Below, in pieces: positions 1 through 9,832 of a stretch of 64,000 nucleotides of DNA. The stretch lies in assembly GCF_033807715.1 (NCBI RefSeq), contig NC_084590.1:4149577-4213576 (forward strand), given 5' to 3'. The DNA is from Cololabis saira (taxonomy: Eukaryota > Chordata > Actinopteri > Beloniformes > Belonidae). Both the position numbers and the translations under genes were made by a program. Position 1 is the stretch's first letter, and every line of letters starts with the position of its first letter. Below the pieces are notes generated by a model. The model did no database searches, was not told where the DNA came from, and was given only the letters and a program-made list of their open reading frames with translations.

Positions 1-171
1 GTGACGACATCTCAACACATGTAATAGGAGAGAAGGGAGAAGAGAGAAAGTTGTGTCCAATAGGAGAGAAGGTGGTGGAGGCTGCACCGACTCTGCGGCG
101 AGTCTGCACCGAGTCTGCACCCTACCCGGTGGTGGTCGTGGCGCAAACTGCGCTCTATGTGAAAGCAGCTT
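1..171. other. Short direct repeats, no gene
   Basis: No gene is visible. A 14-base purine-rich motif (AATAGGAGAGAAGG) occurs at 23-36 and again at 59-72, and GAGTCTGCACC-like units repeat between about 90 and 121. This may be the edge of the repeat that follows, but its boundary is outside the window or unclear. Confidence 0.4.
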
Positions 172-460
172 ATGAGTGAGTTGTGCGGTTTCTGTGTGGA
201 TTATGTTCACACTGCAAACAGAGTGCTCCAGGTCTGGAATGGAAGCGAGCCGAGACCACCTCTCCTAGGAGATCTCGGCTCGCTTGTTTTGTGCCGCATC
301 CGAGCGGGATTGCTGTGTTCACATATACCAAACGAACCAATCTTTAGGGGGAAACGCTCCCTGTTTCGGAACAACTGCTCCAAACGGGACAGTTGTGAAA
401 GCACCCTGAATTTACTTTGGTTCATTTCTCTCACAACAACTAGTCCTTTTCCACATTCAG
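172..460. mobile_element. MITE-like segment with central hairpin
   Basis: The segment is bounded by motifs of the type TGTGAAAGCA (near 158 and 397) and holds a perfect 12-bp inverted repeat, AGCGAGCCGAGA at 244-255 and its complement at 273-284, with a 17-base loop. An overlapping reading frame has no recognisable domain. I infer a non-autonomous DNA element from this layout. No target duplication was found, so the ends and superfamily are unknown. Confidence 0.3.
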
Positions 461-1975
461 TCTTGCCCACAACCCATTTTGCACTCTGCACAATTTTTAC
501 AGCCTTACAAGATCATTACATCTAACACTGTACAACTTGATTCTGCTTAATCTTGGGTAAGACATCAAGAACAATGTGCAGACTGTACGATGATGTCCAT
601 TTGTGTCATAGACTACGAGATGATGCGGCAGAATGTAGGGTGCATCATCAGCATGTGGTGAATAAAAATATATGCCGAAAATGCTTTTAAAAAAAATAAG
701 TGTTGATGGAGGATGTGTTCCCAATCATGATTTAGGAGAAGAGGCCAACTTTGGATGTCAGTTTTACAAAGATAACATGAAGTAAACTGTGATGCGTCTC
801 AGGCAATAAACAATAAAAATGTAATACATGATGGTTTATGAAATGGCTTAATCAGTTTTAAACTACCTAGGGTGCAGTGGAAAAAAAATGTATTTCCACG
901 GAGGTATAAGGGTTACACCAGTGCAACCGATAAACTGATAAATATTATTCAGCTGAGTCCCTGGCAGAAAAAGGAAACTTAAGGTAAAGTAAATAGTAAG
1001 TGTATTAGCTGGTGAATCTGAAATATCCTCAATATATGAATCCGCTCCAGGTGTTTGTCTGTATTGCTTTGATTTTGGCAGGAAATAACTCTACGTTTGA
1101 TACACTTTTTATTCAAGATAGCAAATTCTGTTTTCTAATACTTGTACAGGATTTCACTATCGTGTGCTGTATGGTTTTGAGCCACAAGATAATGAAAGCC
1201 GATAACATTATATAGATAATATTACAAAATATAGACCATGTTCCAAGAGATAAAGTTGTTTACTGACAAAAGTAGCTGGACAAAAAATGGTTCAAAAATA
1301 ATTTTCCAAGTACAGTACAATAAATAAATGAATCTAAATTAGAAAAGGAGTGTTAGTGGATAGTGGTAGTGGACATATGCCCAGTTGAACAAGTGCTCTA
1401 GGGCGGTTGTTGGTAAAGAGGGGATTCCCTTGAGGTGGAAACATGGATTTCCAGTCTGGAGATAGCATCCTCACACACAGTCCTGAAAAGCATAAAAGTC
1501 TACCTAGACATTTCTAAGGTATTTCATCATGCCTATCAGATCCCATTCTGCCTTATCACACTTCACACACACTTAAACATGGATACCCAGTTCTGGACAC
1601 ATTGCTCACAGTCAAAAGTAAGAGGAGCGTGTGTGAGATGATGTTTGTGGGGGAGGGGGAGAGAGCTTATTTTGTAGATGATGGAAGGCTATAGTAGATT
1701 TCTTGCTTACTTATTTTTTAACCAAGAAGGAAGAAGATGGATAGCTTAATAGCAGGGATTCAAAACTAAACAAAAAACTCCTAAGAGCTATATACATATA
1801 GCAAATAAAATCTCGGATAGCTTTTTTGTCCCTCTGTAATTCGTAGAATAACCATAAGAATATTTCATCCTCTATGAATCATCAACCAGGAGACCGGGAG
1901 CATGAGGGTTCTAATTTTGCTTTTCCATGGGCTGCACTCTTTTGGACAAAGGTCTCGGATGTTCCCCTTGGAATC
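461..1975. other. AT-rich sequence, no gene seen
   Basis: About 1.5 kb without a recognisable gene, RNA or repeat. Open frames are all under 80 codons and show no known motif. It could be intronic or intergenic. Confidence 0.5.
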
Positions 1976-1983
1976 TGCTAGAG

Positions 1984-2456
1984 CAGGGGTCGGCAACCAA
2001 AAATGTGGAAAGAGCCGTATTGCACCAAAAACACAAAAAACAAATATATCTGGAGCCACAAAAAATGAAAAGTCTTGTATAAGCCTTAGAATGAAGACAA
2101 CACATGCTGCATGTATCTATATTAGTTATAACTGGGGGAAGACTTTTTTTTTCATTATGCACTTCGAGAAAAAAGTCGAAATGTTGAGAAAAAAGTCGAA
2201 ATGTCAAGATTAATGTTGAAGTACAATCGCGAGAAAAAAGTCGAAATGTCGAGAAAAAAGTTGAAATGTTGAGGAAATAGTCAAAATTTTGAGAAAAAAG
2301 TCGAAATGTTGAGATTAAAAAGGAAAGGAAAAAGGAAGAAAAAAAGAGAAAAAATAGAAAAAAAGAAAAAAAACATTTTTGAAAAAGCTCCAGGAGCCAC
2401 TAGGGCGGCGCTAAAGAGCCGCATGCGGCTCTAGAGCCGCGGGTTGGCGACCCCTG
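1984..2456. mobile_element. hAT-type non-autonomous element, 473 bp
   Basis: The ends are CAGGGGTCGGCAACC (1984-1998) and GGTTGGCGACCCCTG (2442-2456), an almost perfect inverted repeat typical of hAT elements. Flanking 8-mers TGCTAGAG (1976-1983) and TTCTAGAG (2457-2464) match at 7 of 8 bases, the expected hAT target duplication with a CTAGAG core. An 18-bp palindrome lies at 2415-2432 near the right end. There is no transposase, so mobility would have depended on an enzyme supplied from elsewhere. Most of the centre is a tandem array listed separately. Confidence 0.88.
2167..2312. repeat. Minisatellite of about 19 bp inside the hAT element
   Basis: About seven degenerate units of the form GAGAAAAAAGTCGAAATGT. 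The array fills the middle of the 1984-2456 hAT element, so its length probably varies between copies. Confidence 0.8.
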
Positions 2457-2596
2457 TTCTAGAGCCACTTTCCTAGCTTGGAGGTTACAGCCTTGAATGC
2501 TCCGATTCATTATCACCAGTATTGCCTTCACCATCTACATCATTTTTAAATTCTGCCTTCAACTCTCTTAGTATTTTTCCAGCAAATCTGTTGTTT

Positions 2597-2740
2597 TATA
2601 TGGTTTCAATTTCAATTCAATTTTATTTATATAGCGTCTAATACAACAGATGTTGTCTCTAGACGCTTTCCAGAGACCCAGAACATGAACATAAACATAA
2701 ACATAAACATAAACCCCCGAGCAATTATTATATAAACAAT
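2597..2740 (-). mobile_element. LINE 3' tail fragment, minus strand
   Basis: This is the reverse of the tail seen in plus orientation at 11690-11833: a stretch related to GGGTCTCTGGAAAGCGTCTA, ending in AATTGAATTGAAATTG repeats. The related copy at 25117-25560 is also on the minus strand. I infer a 5'-truncated non-LTR retrotransposon end; the tail motif is common in fish genomes. Four short ACATAA units (2686-2713) lie inside it. Confidence 0.6.
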
Positions 2741-2872
2741 GGGGGGGGGGCGTCAGCAGCACACAACAGTCATGTGGAAGCAGCAGCGGGATGACCAGAG
2801 GGGGGGGGGGGGGGGGGGGGGAGGGGGGGTGCAGGCAGGTTTAGGTTTAACCTGTGAAGAGAAATGTGTGTA

Positions 2873-2912
<40 letters not shown>

Positions 2913-2925
2913 CATACATATACAA
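2741..2925. repeat. Poly-G tracts and TG/TA microsatellite
   Basis: A run of 10 G at 2741-2750, a run of 22 G at 2800-2821 and a further 7 G at 2823-2829 are followed by (TG)n passing into (TA)n at about 2865-2925. Homopolymer lengths in assemblies are often inaccurate. Confidence 0.9.
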
Positions 2926-3384
2926 ATAAATAAACACGCACATTTATTGCCAGATGATAACTGAAGTTGGAAGTTGTTCCCATCAACCCCTGAATGGTTA
3001 TTTACCGATAGAACACTGCACGAGAAATGAGTAAAACTGAAGCAGTTAGTCCAAGGCACATTTTCTCCAGACATTTCAAAACCATTAGTTTGTTCCTAAA
3101 CATGACACCTGTATCACATGAACTAATTAAATGTGGGACTGTGCTTCTTCCACAAAATTAGTCTTGAAATTAATGTAGATATTATCTCAGACGATATCAT
3201 TATGGCATATGGAATAAATTTGAATAAAATAAAATATAAATGAGAGTACTTGTCTCTGATTTATGAGTTGGAATATACAAATTCACACACTGGTCTGAAT
3301 CCACACACTGGTCTGAATCCAAGTCCGGCTCATCAGTGCTCATTTCCAAGACACGTCACGAGTCTTTAAAATTAGGCTTTACAT
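2926..3384. other. No gene seen; one 19-bp tandem duplication
   Basis: AT-rich sequence. The only structure noticed is a tandem pair of CACACACTGGTCTGAATC units at about 3283-3320. Confidence 0.4.
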
Positions 3385-3815
3385 CTCATAAGTCTCCCCT
3401 CCACTGTTCTTCAAAAACTGCAATATGTTCAAAACTCCATTGCCCGACTGCTCACCCACACCCCCTCCATAAAACACATCATGCCCTTCCTCCATCAATT
3501 TAATTGGCTTCCAGTAAAAGAACATACATTTCAAGATCCTCCGCACCACCTTCAAAGCCCTGAACAACCTTGCCCCTTCGTACCTGACAGATCTCCATCG
3601 CCCCATTCACCCCCACCGAACACGCTCCACTAATGCCAACACCCTCACCCCCATCACCAGGACCAAATACAGCACCATAGGGGGCAGAGCCTTTGCCACT
3701 GCCCCCTACCCTCTGATACTCTAGCCCCCTGGCTATCCAGAACTCTGATTCACTGCCGTCATTCAAAAGTCATCTCAAAACCCAGGTCTTCAACATCACG
3801 TACAACACCTGACCA
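3385..3815 (+). pseudogene. L2-type LINE polymerase C-terminus, decayed
   Basis: Translated with several frame changes, this reads like the C-terminal tail of fish L2-clade polymerases: a QNSIARLLTHTPS segment, then HQFNWLPVK, FKALNNLAPSYLTDL, TNANTLTPITRTKYST, GGRAFATAAP and a final SLPSFKSHLKTQVF. This part follows the reverse transcriptase domain in intact elements. Neither the reverse transcriptase nor the endonuclease is present, so it is a 5'-truncated, dead copy. The family is inferred from remembered motif order. Confidence 0.7.
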
Positions 3816-3906
3816 ATCATTTTTCTACCCTCTCTTTTTTATTTTCCTTTTTACTCTCTCTGTATTGTTGTTTTTGAGTATCTGTATATGTTTGTTTGCA
3901 TGTAAA

Positions 3907-4585
3907 GGACTGTCTCAAATTAGAATATTGTGATAAAGTCCTTTATTTTCTGTAATGCAAAAATGTCATACATTCTGGATTCATTACAAATCAACTGAAA
4001 TATTGCAAGCCTTTTATTATTTTAATATTGCTGATCATGGCTTACAGCTTAAAGGAGCATGAGGCTCCTTTTAAGAAATGAGACTCTCTAGCGCCACCCT
4101 TCACACGACGGCCGTCGGGGGTACTGCAGCCAACAGTGAAGCCGGCACGGGAGAACGGGGAGAACGCGCATGCAGCGTCATGTGACGTCACATCCGCAGG
4201 ACAGCGCGGGAAATTCGGGACCGAATTGCAGCACATTTTGCAGCACACAGCCTGTTCAAGGCAACGGAGAGATACACTAGAGGAAACATTCTTTTGGGTT
4301 TGGAACGCTTCATCTGACATTATTACTAGAAAACTTAAAATGTATACACATTTTTTTCATAAATCCTGCCTCAATCCTGCCTCATGCTCCTTTAAGAAAA
4401 CTCAAATATCCTATCTCAAAAAAATTGAATATTCTGGGAATCTTAATCTTAAACTTTAAGCCATAATCAGCAATATTAAAATAATAAAAGGCTTGCGATA
4501 TTTCAGTTGATTTGTAATGAATCCAGAATGTATGACATTTTTGTTTTTTTAATTGCATTACAGAAAATAAAGAATTTTATCATAT
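3907..4585. mobile_element. Mariner-like foldback element with long inverted repeats
   Basis: The left arm (about 3907-4047) and right arm (about 4458-4585) are inverted repeats of over 120 bp, sharing for example AATGAATCCAGAATGTATGACA near 3970 and 4520 in opposite senses. The left end begins GACTGTCTCAAATTAGAATA; the matching right terminus is missing, so that end is truncated. I infer a Tc1/mariner-like MITE from the arm structure. A second element has inserted between the arms. Confidence 0.7.
4053..4391. mobile_element. TTAA-flanked MITE, Kolobok-like, copy 1 (339 bp)
   Basis: The ends are AGGAGCATGAGGC and GCCTCATGCTCCT, flanked on both sides by TTAA (4049-4052 and 4392-4395). It sits inside the mariner-like foldback and is therefore younger. 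An opposite-orientation copy of almost the same length lies at 58382-58721 and also has TTAA flanks. TTAA targets are used by piggyBac and Kolobok elements; the AGG start fits Kolobok better, but this is inference. No transposase is encoded. Confidence 0.8.
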
Positions 4586-4877
4586 AAGTCGGACTAAAGT
4601 CTGAGTCCCGGACTCGAGAACCATAAGTCTAGTTTATCCCCTTTCAGACCACATTAATGTACAGGCCGATTTTGAGATAAGAGGCCTTTTTTATGTACAC
4701 TGAATCAGAAATTGGATCACTGAGGTTGCCTTTGAAAGTACAACAGTAAATATAAAATCTCATATGTTTATGCATAAAGATGTATGTGTTTGTGAGTGTG
4801 TGGTTCATAAGGTTACTTGTCACAGATACCCTTAACATAAGTCCATTCGAGGGAGAATAAAGGTTGTTCCCCCTCTC

Positions 4878-4883
<6 letters not shown>

Positions 4884-4955
<72 letters not shown>
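4884..4955. repeat. (CA)n microsatellite
   Basis: An uninterrupted CA dinucleotide array of about 70 bp. It generates three spurious poly-CV reading frames on the minus strand. Confidence 0.95.
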
Positions 4956-4959
<4 letters not shown>

Positions 4960-5224
4960 CCAAGCCTCCCCACTCATCGCCCAGTAGTCTGCTCTGGGCC
5001 TCAATCTCTCCTTGACCTTTGACCTTAATATACAGCCAGGTGTTGAACAATAACCCATCTTTACCCAACCCCCTGCACGCAGAGACACACACGCACATGG
5101 AGGCACAAATATTCACTAACACAGCACAAGGACATTCACATATACACATCCTAAGATGGATAAGGTGTGAACACTCTGGTGCCGACAAAACATTACATCA
5201 TTTTATGGCCTTTACATTCATACT

Positions 5225-5451
5225 TCTCAAACCTCCTGATTTTCCCGGGAGAGTCCCGAATTTCAGTGCCTCTCCCGAAAATCGACCCAGAAAACAATAT
5301 TGCTAAACCGTCCTTCACTGGGTGCTGTTTCCGGCCGGACAATAATCGCAGCTACACGTCGAAATCAAGCACGGGAATCAGAACAGAAGAAGAACCAGAA
5401 GAAGAGACATGTCGACAACGAGTAAGAAGAGGAAATATGCAAAGCAATTCT
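5225..5451 (+). pseudogene. 5' end of a ZBED-type hAT transposon, truncated
   Basis: The stretch holds the TCCCGAATTTCAGTGCCTCTCCC type leader familiar from fish hAT elements. A start codon at 5409 then opens a frame reading MSTTSKKRKYAKQF before a stop at the junction with the next repeat. A basic KKRKY start is typical of hAT transposases related to ZBED5/FAM200-like proteins. Only the first 14 residues remain, because the AGCTGC-family repeat begins immediately after. The identification rests on a short motif. Confidence 0.45.
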
Positions 5452-6322
5452 AAATTAAAGCTGCAAGCAGCGATGAACGGGCCCTCGCACCCTTGTGCAC
5501 GTTCAGGCTGCAGTGGAAGCTTGTATGACTTGCATGTAGATTCTTCAGGCCTGGATATTTAGTGGATGACAACACCCACGACTCTCTATGTCAAACCATT
5601 TAAAAGTTATGGCAGAAAGTAGGAACTATCAGATATCGACCAATCAGAAGAAGGGTCGGGGCTAATTCATACCAATGAAGGTCAAGTACTCAAAACTGAG
5701 TCCGATGACACCACCCACAAGTCTTGATTTCAAACCATTCAAAAGTTATGGCAGAAAGTAGGAACTATCAAATATGGACCAATCAGATGAAGGGTGGGTG
5801 CGCTTATTGGCGTCTATCGTCGCCACGGTAACGCTTTTGACTGAGAAAAGTAATGCGCATTGTCGCAGGATCCAGACCCACATTTGGATGTATAACACAC
5901 CTGGGTGCACGTTACGGTTCGGGCGAAGAAGCAGCCCAAGAAATGGCATAAATTATGCCAAAATTACATTAATTCAAAATGGCCGACTTCATGTTCAGTT
6001 TCGGCCATGGCGCCAAGAGACTTTTCTTTAAGTTGCGACATGATACAGGTGTGTACCGATCAAAACGTATTGTGGGGCTTGAGGCACAAAGTTTTCTAGG
6101 GGGCGCTGTTGAGCCACTAGGCCACGGCCATTAATGCAAACCATTAAATATCACGTTTTTCACCAGGCCTGGCTTGAGTGCAAAGTTTGGTGACTTTTGG
6201 GGCACGTTTAGGGGGAAAAAAAGGCCCTCATTTCGTCAGAAGAAAAATAAAAACGAGCAAAATAAAAACGACATCTCCTACAGATACAATTGGGCCTTCG
6301 CACTGTCAGTGCTCGGGCCCTA
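5452..6322 (+). mobile_element. AGCTGC-family dispersed repeat, full-length copy a
   Basis: This is the only copy in the window with both family ends: AATTAAAGCTGCAAGCAGCG at the left, containing the small hairpin GCTGC-AA-GCAGC, and GTGCTCGGGCCCTA at the right. Between them lie repeated blocks with CCAATCAGAAGAAGG and TATGGCAGAAAGTAGG motifs. Other copies are at 20577-21191, 29874-30404, 45255-47046 (reverse) and 58993-59485. No protein is encoded and no target duplication is visible here. I do not know its formal classification. Confidence 0.8.
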
Positions 6323-6476
6323 AAAAGAATTTCAGTTAATCCAGGACAGCTTGAAGGGGACTGTTAATTTGTCAAATAAATAAACACTGTACAATTCAAG
6401 TACTTAATTTTTTTGCATGTGTATGTGACATTTTCAATGACTCCCGTATTCGGAGGGCTCAAGTTTGGCGAGTGTG
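6323..6476. other. Spacer, nothing recognised
   Basis: Short unique-looking AT-rich spacer between two mobile elements. Confidence 0.4.
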
Positions 6477-6484
6477 CCTTACAG

Positions 6485-7101
6485 CAGAGGTCTTCACCCT
6501 TTTTTAGCCCAGGGACCCCTTTCATGAGAGAAAAACAGAGCAGGGACCCCCGCTTGACATTCTTTTTTTTTTTAACATGTCAAGTTTTAATAGCTCATAA
6601 TAACTTTTGAATGTGTTTTATTCTGCTTATATCACCTTAACCAATTACTGACTGGGTTATTAGCTACATGTGTTTACGGTTGGTGAAACTTTTTCCTCGT
6701 CAGACGTGGAAGGAGTAACGTTAGGCCGAGCTGTAACGTTACAATCTCCAGCTTTAGGCTTCGTTATTGTCACTAATTTATCCATCGGGTCTAACTAGCG
6801 TTAAATAAGAAATAGCCAAGTCAATTTCTCAATGAATTCTCTTTTCTTAAACAGCTAGCTAGCTCGTTTTTCCACTCTAAAGTTGACATTAGTCACATGA
6901 CTCACGTCATGGTAATCATCTATATACAATAGAGTTGTAGACTAAATAGTTATTGTCAAAAGTAGCCTATATATTGTTTTTTTTTAACTCTCGCAAATTA
7001 TTTTGGTTAAAATTGCCTTTATTTCTTTTTAAATTGGAGGACCCCCTGCAGTACCCCCGCGGCCCCCCTAGGGGTCGCAGACCCCCGGTTGAATACCCCT
7101 G
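6485..7101. mobile_element. hAT-type non-autonomous element, 617 bp
   Basis: The element begins CAGAGGTCTTCACCC and ends GGTTGAATACCCCTG, an imperfect inverted repeat. Perfect 8-bp target duplications CCTTACAG lie at 6477-6484 and 7102-7109. GGACCCC motifs recur near both ends (about 6511 and 7039). No transposase remnant is visible. The perfect duplication suggests a fairly recent insertion. Confidence 0.92.
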
Positions 7102-7199
7102 CCTTACAGCACTACCAGGACCTTCTTTCACAAACTCACTGGATTCATGTCCTGTCTGATATGTAACGACAATAATCCAACCACGCACACATTTAGATA

Positions 7200-7313
7200 C
7201 ACCATACACATATCAGTTCATATATGTACACACATACACCATACACATATCAGTTCATATATGTACACACATACACCATACACATGATATCAGCTCATAT
7301 ATGTACACACATA
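7200..7313. repeat. 37-bp minisatellite, three units
   Basis: Three near-identical units (7200-7236, 7237-7273, 7274-7313) built from CACCATACACATATCAG and TTCATATATGTACACACATA. The third has a small insertion. Confidence 0.9.
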
Positions 7314-7759
<446 letters not shown>

Positions 7760-7841
7760 GTGGACTGAAATATATGAAAACAAATGTACACACGTGATTT
7801 ACAGGATTGGGTTTCAAACTACAACATTCAAATGCACAAAA

Positions 7842-8318
7842 GGAGGAAGGAAGGAAAGAAGGAAGGAAGGGAGAAAAGAAGGAAGGAAGGAAGGAAAGAA
7901 AGGAAGGAAGGGAGGAAATAAGGGAGGAAAGAAGGAAGGAAGGGAGAAAAGGAGGAAGGAAGGAAAGAAGGAAGGAAGGGAGAAAAGAAGGAAGGAAGGA
8001 AGGAAAGAAAGGAAGGAAGGGAGGAAATAAGGAAGGAAGGGAGAAAAGGAGGAAGGAAGGGAGAAAAGAAGGAAGGAAGGAAAGAAGGAAGGAAGAAAGA
8101 AAAGAAGGAAGGAAGGGAGAAAAGGAGGAAGGAAGAAAAGAAGGAAGGAAGGGAGAAAAGAAGGAAGGAAGGAAAGAAGGAAGGAAGAAAGAAAAGAAGG
8201 AAGGAAGGGAGAAAAAGAGGAAGGAAGGGAGAAAAGGAGGAAGGAAGGGAGAAAAGGAGGAAGGAAGGGAGATAGGAAGGGAAAAGGAAGGAGAGAGCAG
8301 GAGGAAAGAAGGAACAGG
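7842..8318. repeat. (GGAA)n-type purine array, about 480 bp
   Basis: A degenerate array of GGAA, GGGA and GAAA units with higher-order blocks such as GGAAGGAAGGGAGAAAAGAA. The right side passes into AGAGCAGGAGGAAAGAAGG, the same transition as in the array at 54.4-54.8 kb. Long Lys/Arg/Glu and Ser/Phe/Leu/Pro frames here are repeat artefacts. Confidence 0.95.
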
Positions 8319-8355
8319 AGAATGAGGTCATTTGGACCCAAAGACAGTACAAGGG
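8315..8355. mobile_element. Right end of a piggyBac-like MITE carrying the GGAA array
   Basis: The sequence after the purine array, with GAGGTCATTTGGACCC and AAGACAGTACAAGGG followed by TTAA (8356-8359), matches the right end of the 54318-54881 element, which has TTAA on both sides. The left end is not visible here, so this copy is truncated or its left end was lost in array changes. Confidence 0.65.
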
Positions 8356-8359
8356 TTAA

Positions 8360-8630
8360 TGACTTCAGACTGATTACATTGCTGTTGTAAGGTTCCCTAC
8401 TCTCCGATGTAAAGCTGATCTGAGAGCCATGAAGAGCTTCTCCTGACTTCCATGACACCCAGCATTTATCAGTCATGTCAACTGTAATGTCACCTGCATG
8501 ACATTGGGAGGACATGCTGGGTTCATGCTGAGGGGAGACCTTTATTCAACACACATCCACCCAAGTATTGTTATGATGATGATCATCATGAAAATGGTGC
8601 CCTTTAGTTTCAAAGTAGTGGTGGTACAGT
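8360..8630. other. No gene seen
   Basis: Unique-looking sequence between two repeats; no known motif. Confidence 0.4.
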
Positions 8631-8631
8631 A

Positions 8632-8810
8632 ATCCCTCGTTTTTCGCGGGGGTTACAGAACCCGTGATAGGTGAAAGAACCCGTGATAGGTGAAATCCGT
8701 GAAGTATTAACCTTTATTTTTTCTACATTTATTATACAAGGCTTCAAATTGCGGAGATCAGCTCCGCCCCACCGCGACCCGATTAATTGGATTTGAACGG
8801 GAGAAAATGA
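8632..8810. mobile_element. Mariner/pogo-like repeat end
   Basis: The stretch starts ACAGTAATCCCTCGTTTTTC and continues with two GAACCCGTGATAGGTGAAA units and ATCCGTGAAGTA. This resembles the terminal region of mariner/pogo-like MITEs common in vertebrates. No second end is present. The part at 8755-8810 resembles the tail of a fish SINE. Confidence 0.45.
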
Positions 8811-8926
8811 AAAATGAAATGAAAATTATGAAAAAAAAATACAATAACAGTAGGACAAATTGTGACTGGCTCTTCTGACTGTGCTGCTCCATTCTGACTC
8901 CGCTCTGTAGCGTCTTTTTCTTCTAA

Positions 8927-9352
8927 AGCCTGTGTGGTACGCGTCGACGCGTACCACACACCGTCACTGACGTGCACCTCCCAAAAATTGTAACTACGCG
9001 TCGAGGCGACGCAGACCAAATGCAGACGAGAGGGCTGTGATTGGTTTGCTTGGTAGCAACGCATTTCCGGTTTCCGGTTTGAAGCAGTCGTGAACTTTCA
9101 GCGCTCTTTTCTTCGTGTATGTGTGATTTTTTTTGTTTTGGTTTTTTGCACAATAGTTGTCATTATCTCTTTGATTCACTGGGACCGGAAAAAGTCGGAT
9201 AAACCATTCAGGAAAAGATCGCGAATTAGCGGTCACGGGAGGTACTGCACCACGGAGAAATGGAGTGACGGAGAAGTCCGAAGAGTTCACAACGGCATCA
9301 CGGTGACGGCGTAGGCACGGCGTCGATTTGACGCAGAACCATAATTCAGCCT
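8927..9352. mobile_element. PIF/Harbinger-like MITE, copy 1
   Basis: The element is flanked by TAA (8924-8926 and 9353-9355), a three-base target typical of PIF/Harbinger elements. The right end reads GCAGAACCATAATTCAGCCT; the left end keeps only AGCC before a perfect 30-bp palindrome at 8931-8960 replaces the usual inverted repeat. The interior from 8970 matches copy 2 at 14221-14701 over about 300 bp, for example GAGGGCTGTGATTGGTTTGC. It encodes no transposase. Confidence 0.8.
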
Positions 9353-9385
9353 TAAAGGGGAGTTTTTCCTTGTTTTGTTCAATGT

Positions 9386-9690
9386 TTTTTTTTTTTTTTT
9401 TTTTTTTTTTAATAGATATTTTTATTCCCGATTTTTTATCCATTTTATCACCCAGTGCTCCTACCAAAGTAAATCCTGAGCATTGCGATCATCTACCAAC
9501 CCTGGGAGTTCCTGCACTGAGCTCAGGTCTCCTCCTTAACCTGAGGAGTGAGCAGGCCACTTCTTTTCACCAGACAGGGTGGGGTTTCTCCGGCCGGTCG
9601 TAGCGCGTGGAAGGATCACGTTATTCCGGCCAGATCCTCCCCACCCCATCTGGCACCCCGGTTGGCCAGAGGGGGCAGTGTAGACCAGGA
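9386..9690 (-). mobile_element. SINE-like dispersed repeat, minus strand
   Basis: Read on the minus strand, a GC-rich body containing GAGGATCTGGCCGGAATAAC and CCACGCGCTACGACC is followed by TCGGGAATAAAAATATCTATT and a run of more than 20 A (poly-T at about 9386-9410 on the plus strand). The body resembles a repeat common in fish. The poly-A end suggests retroposition. I see no clear tRNA-like promoter boxes. Confidence 0.45.
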
Positions 9691-9737
9691 CTGCTGCATG
9701 TTTTTGTGAGGGTAGCTCACATTAGCTACCCAAGGTA

Positions 9738-9832
9738 TATGCCACTGTTTATGTTATGTTCATGTAATAATTGCTTGGGGGTTATGTTCTGGGTCTCTGG
9801 AAAGTGCCAAGAGACAACTTGTGCTGTGAGGG
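9738..9832 (+). mobile_element. LINE 3' tail fragment, plus strand
   Basis: TAATAATTGCTTGGGGGTTA and GTTCTGGGTCTCTGGAAAGT match the tails at 11710-11833 and, reversed, at 2597-2740 and 25117-25560. It is cut off before the final A-rich repeat. Confidence 0.55.

Noticed and set aside
2167..2312. CRISPR-like or binding-site array of GTCGAAATGT units
   Set aside because: No spacers; it is the tandem centre of a hAT MITE with defined ends.
4136..4459. 107-codon frame starting MKPARENGENAH
   Set aside because: It lies within the TTAA-flanked MITE, and a related frame in copy 2 is on the opposite strand. No known domain.
7200..7313. CRISPR-like array of 37-bp units
   Set aside because: Units are contiguous without spacers, there are only three, and the setting is a vertebrate genome. 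It is a minisatellite.
7814..8515. Open frames of 146-233 codons across the GGAA array
   Set aside because: They are simple repeats read as Lys/Arg/Glu/Gly or Ser/Phe/Leu/Pro. All six frames stay open because the units rarely contain stops.
8632..8810. Complete mariner-like element
   Set aside because: Only one terminal sequence is visible and no transposase or second end was found, so it is listed only as a repeat end.
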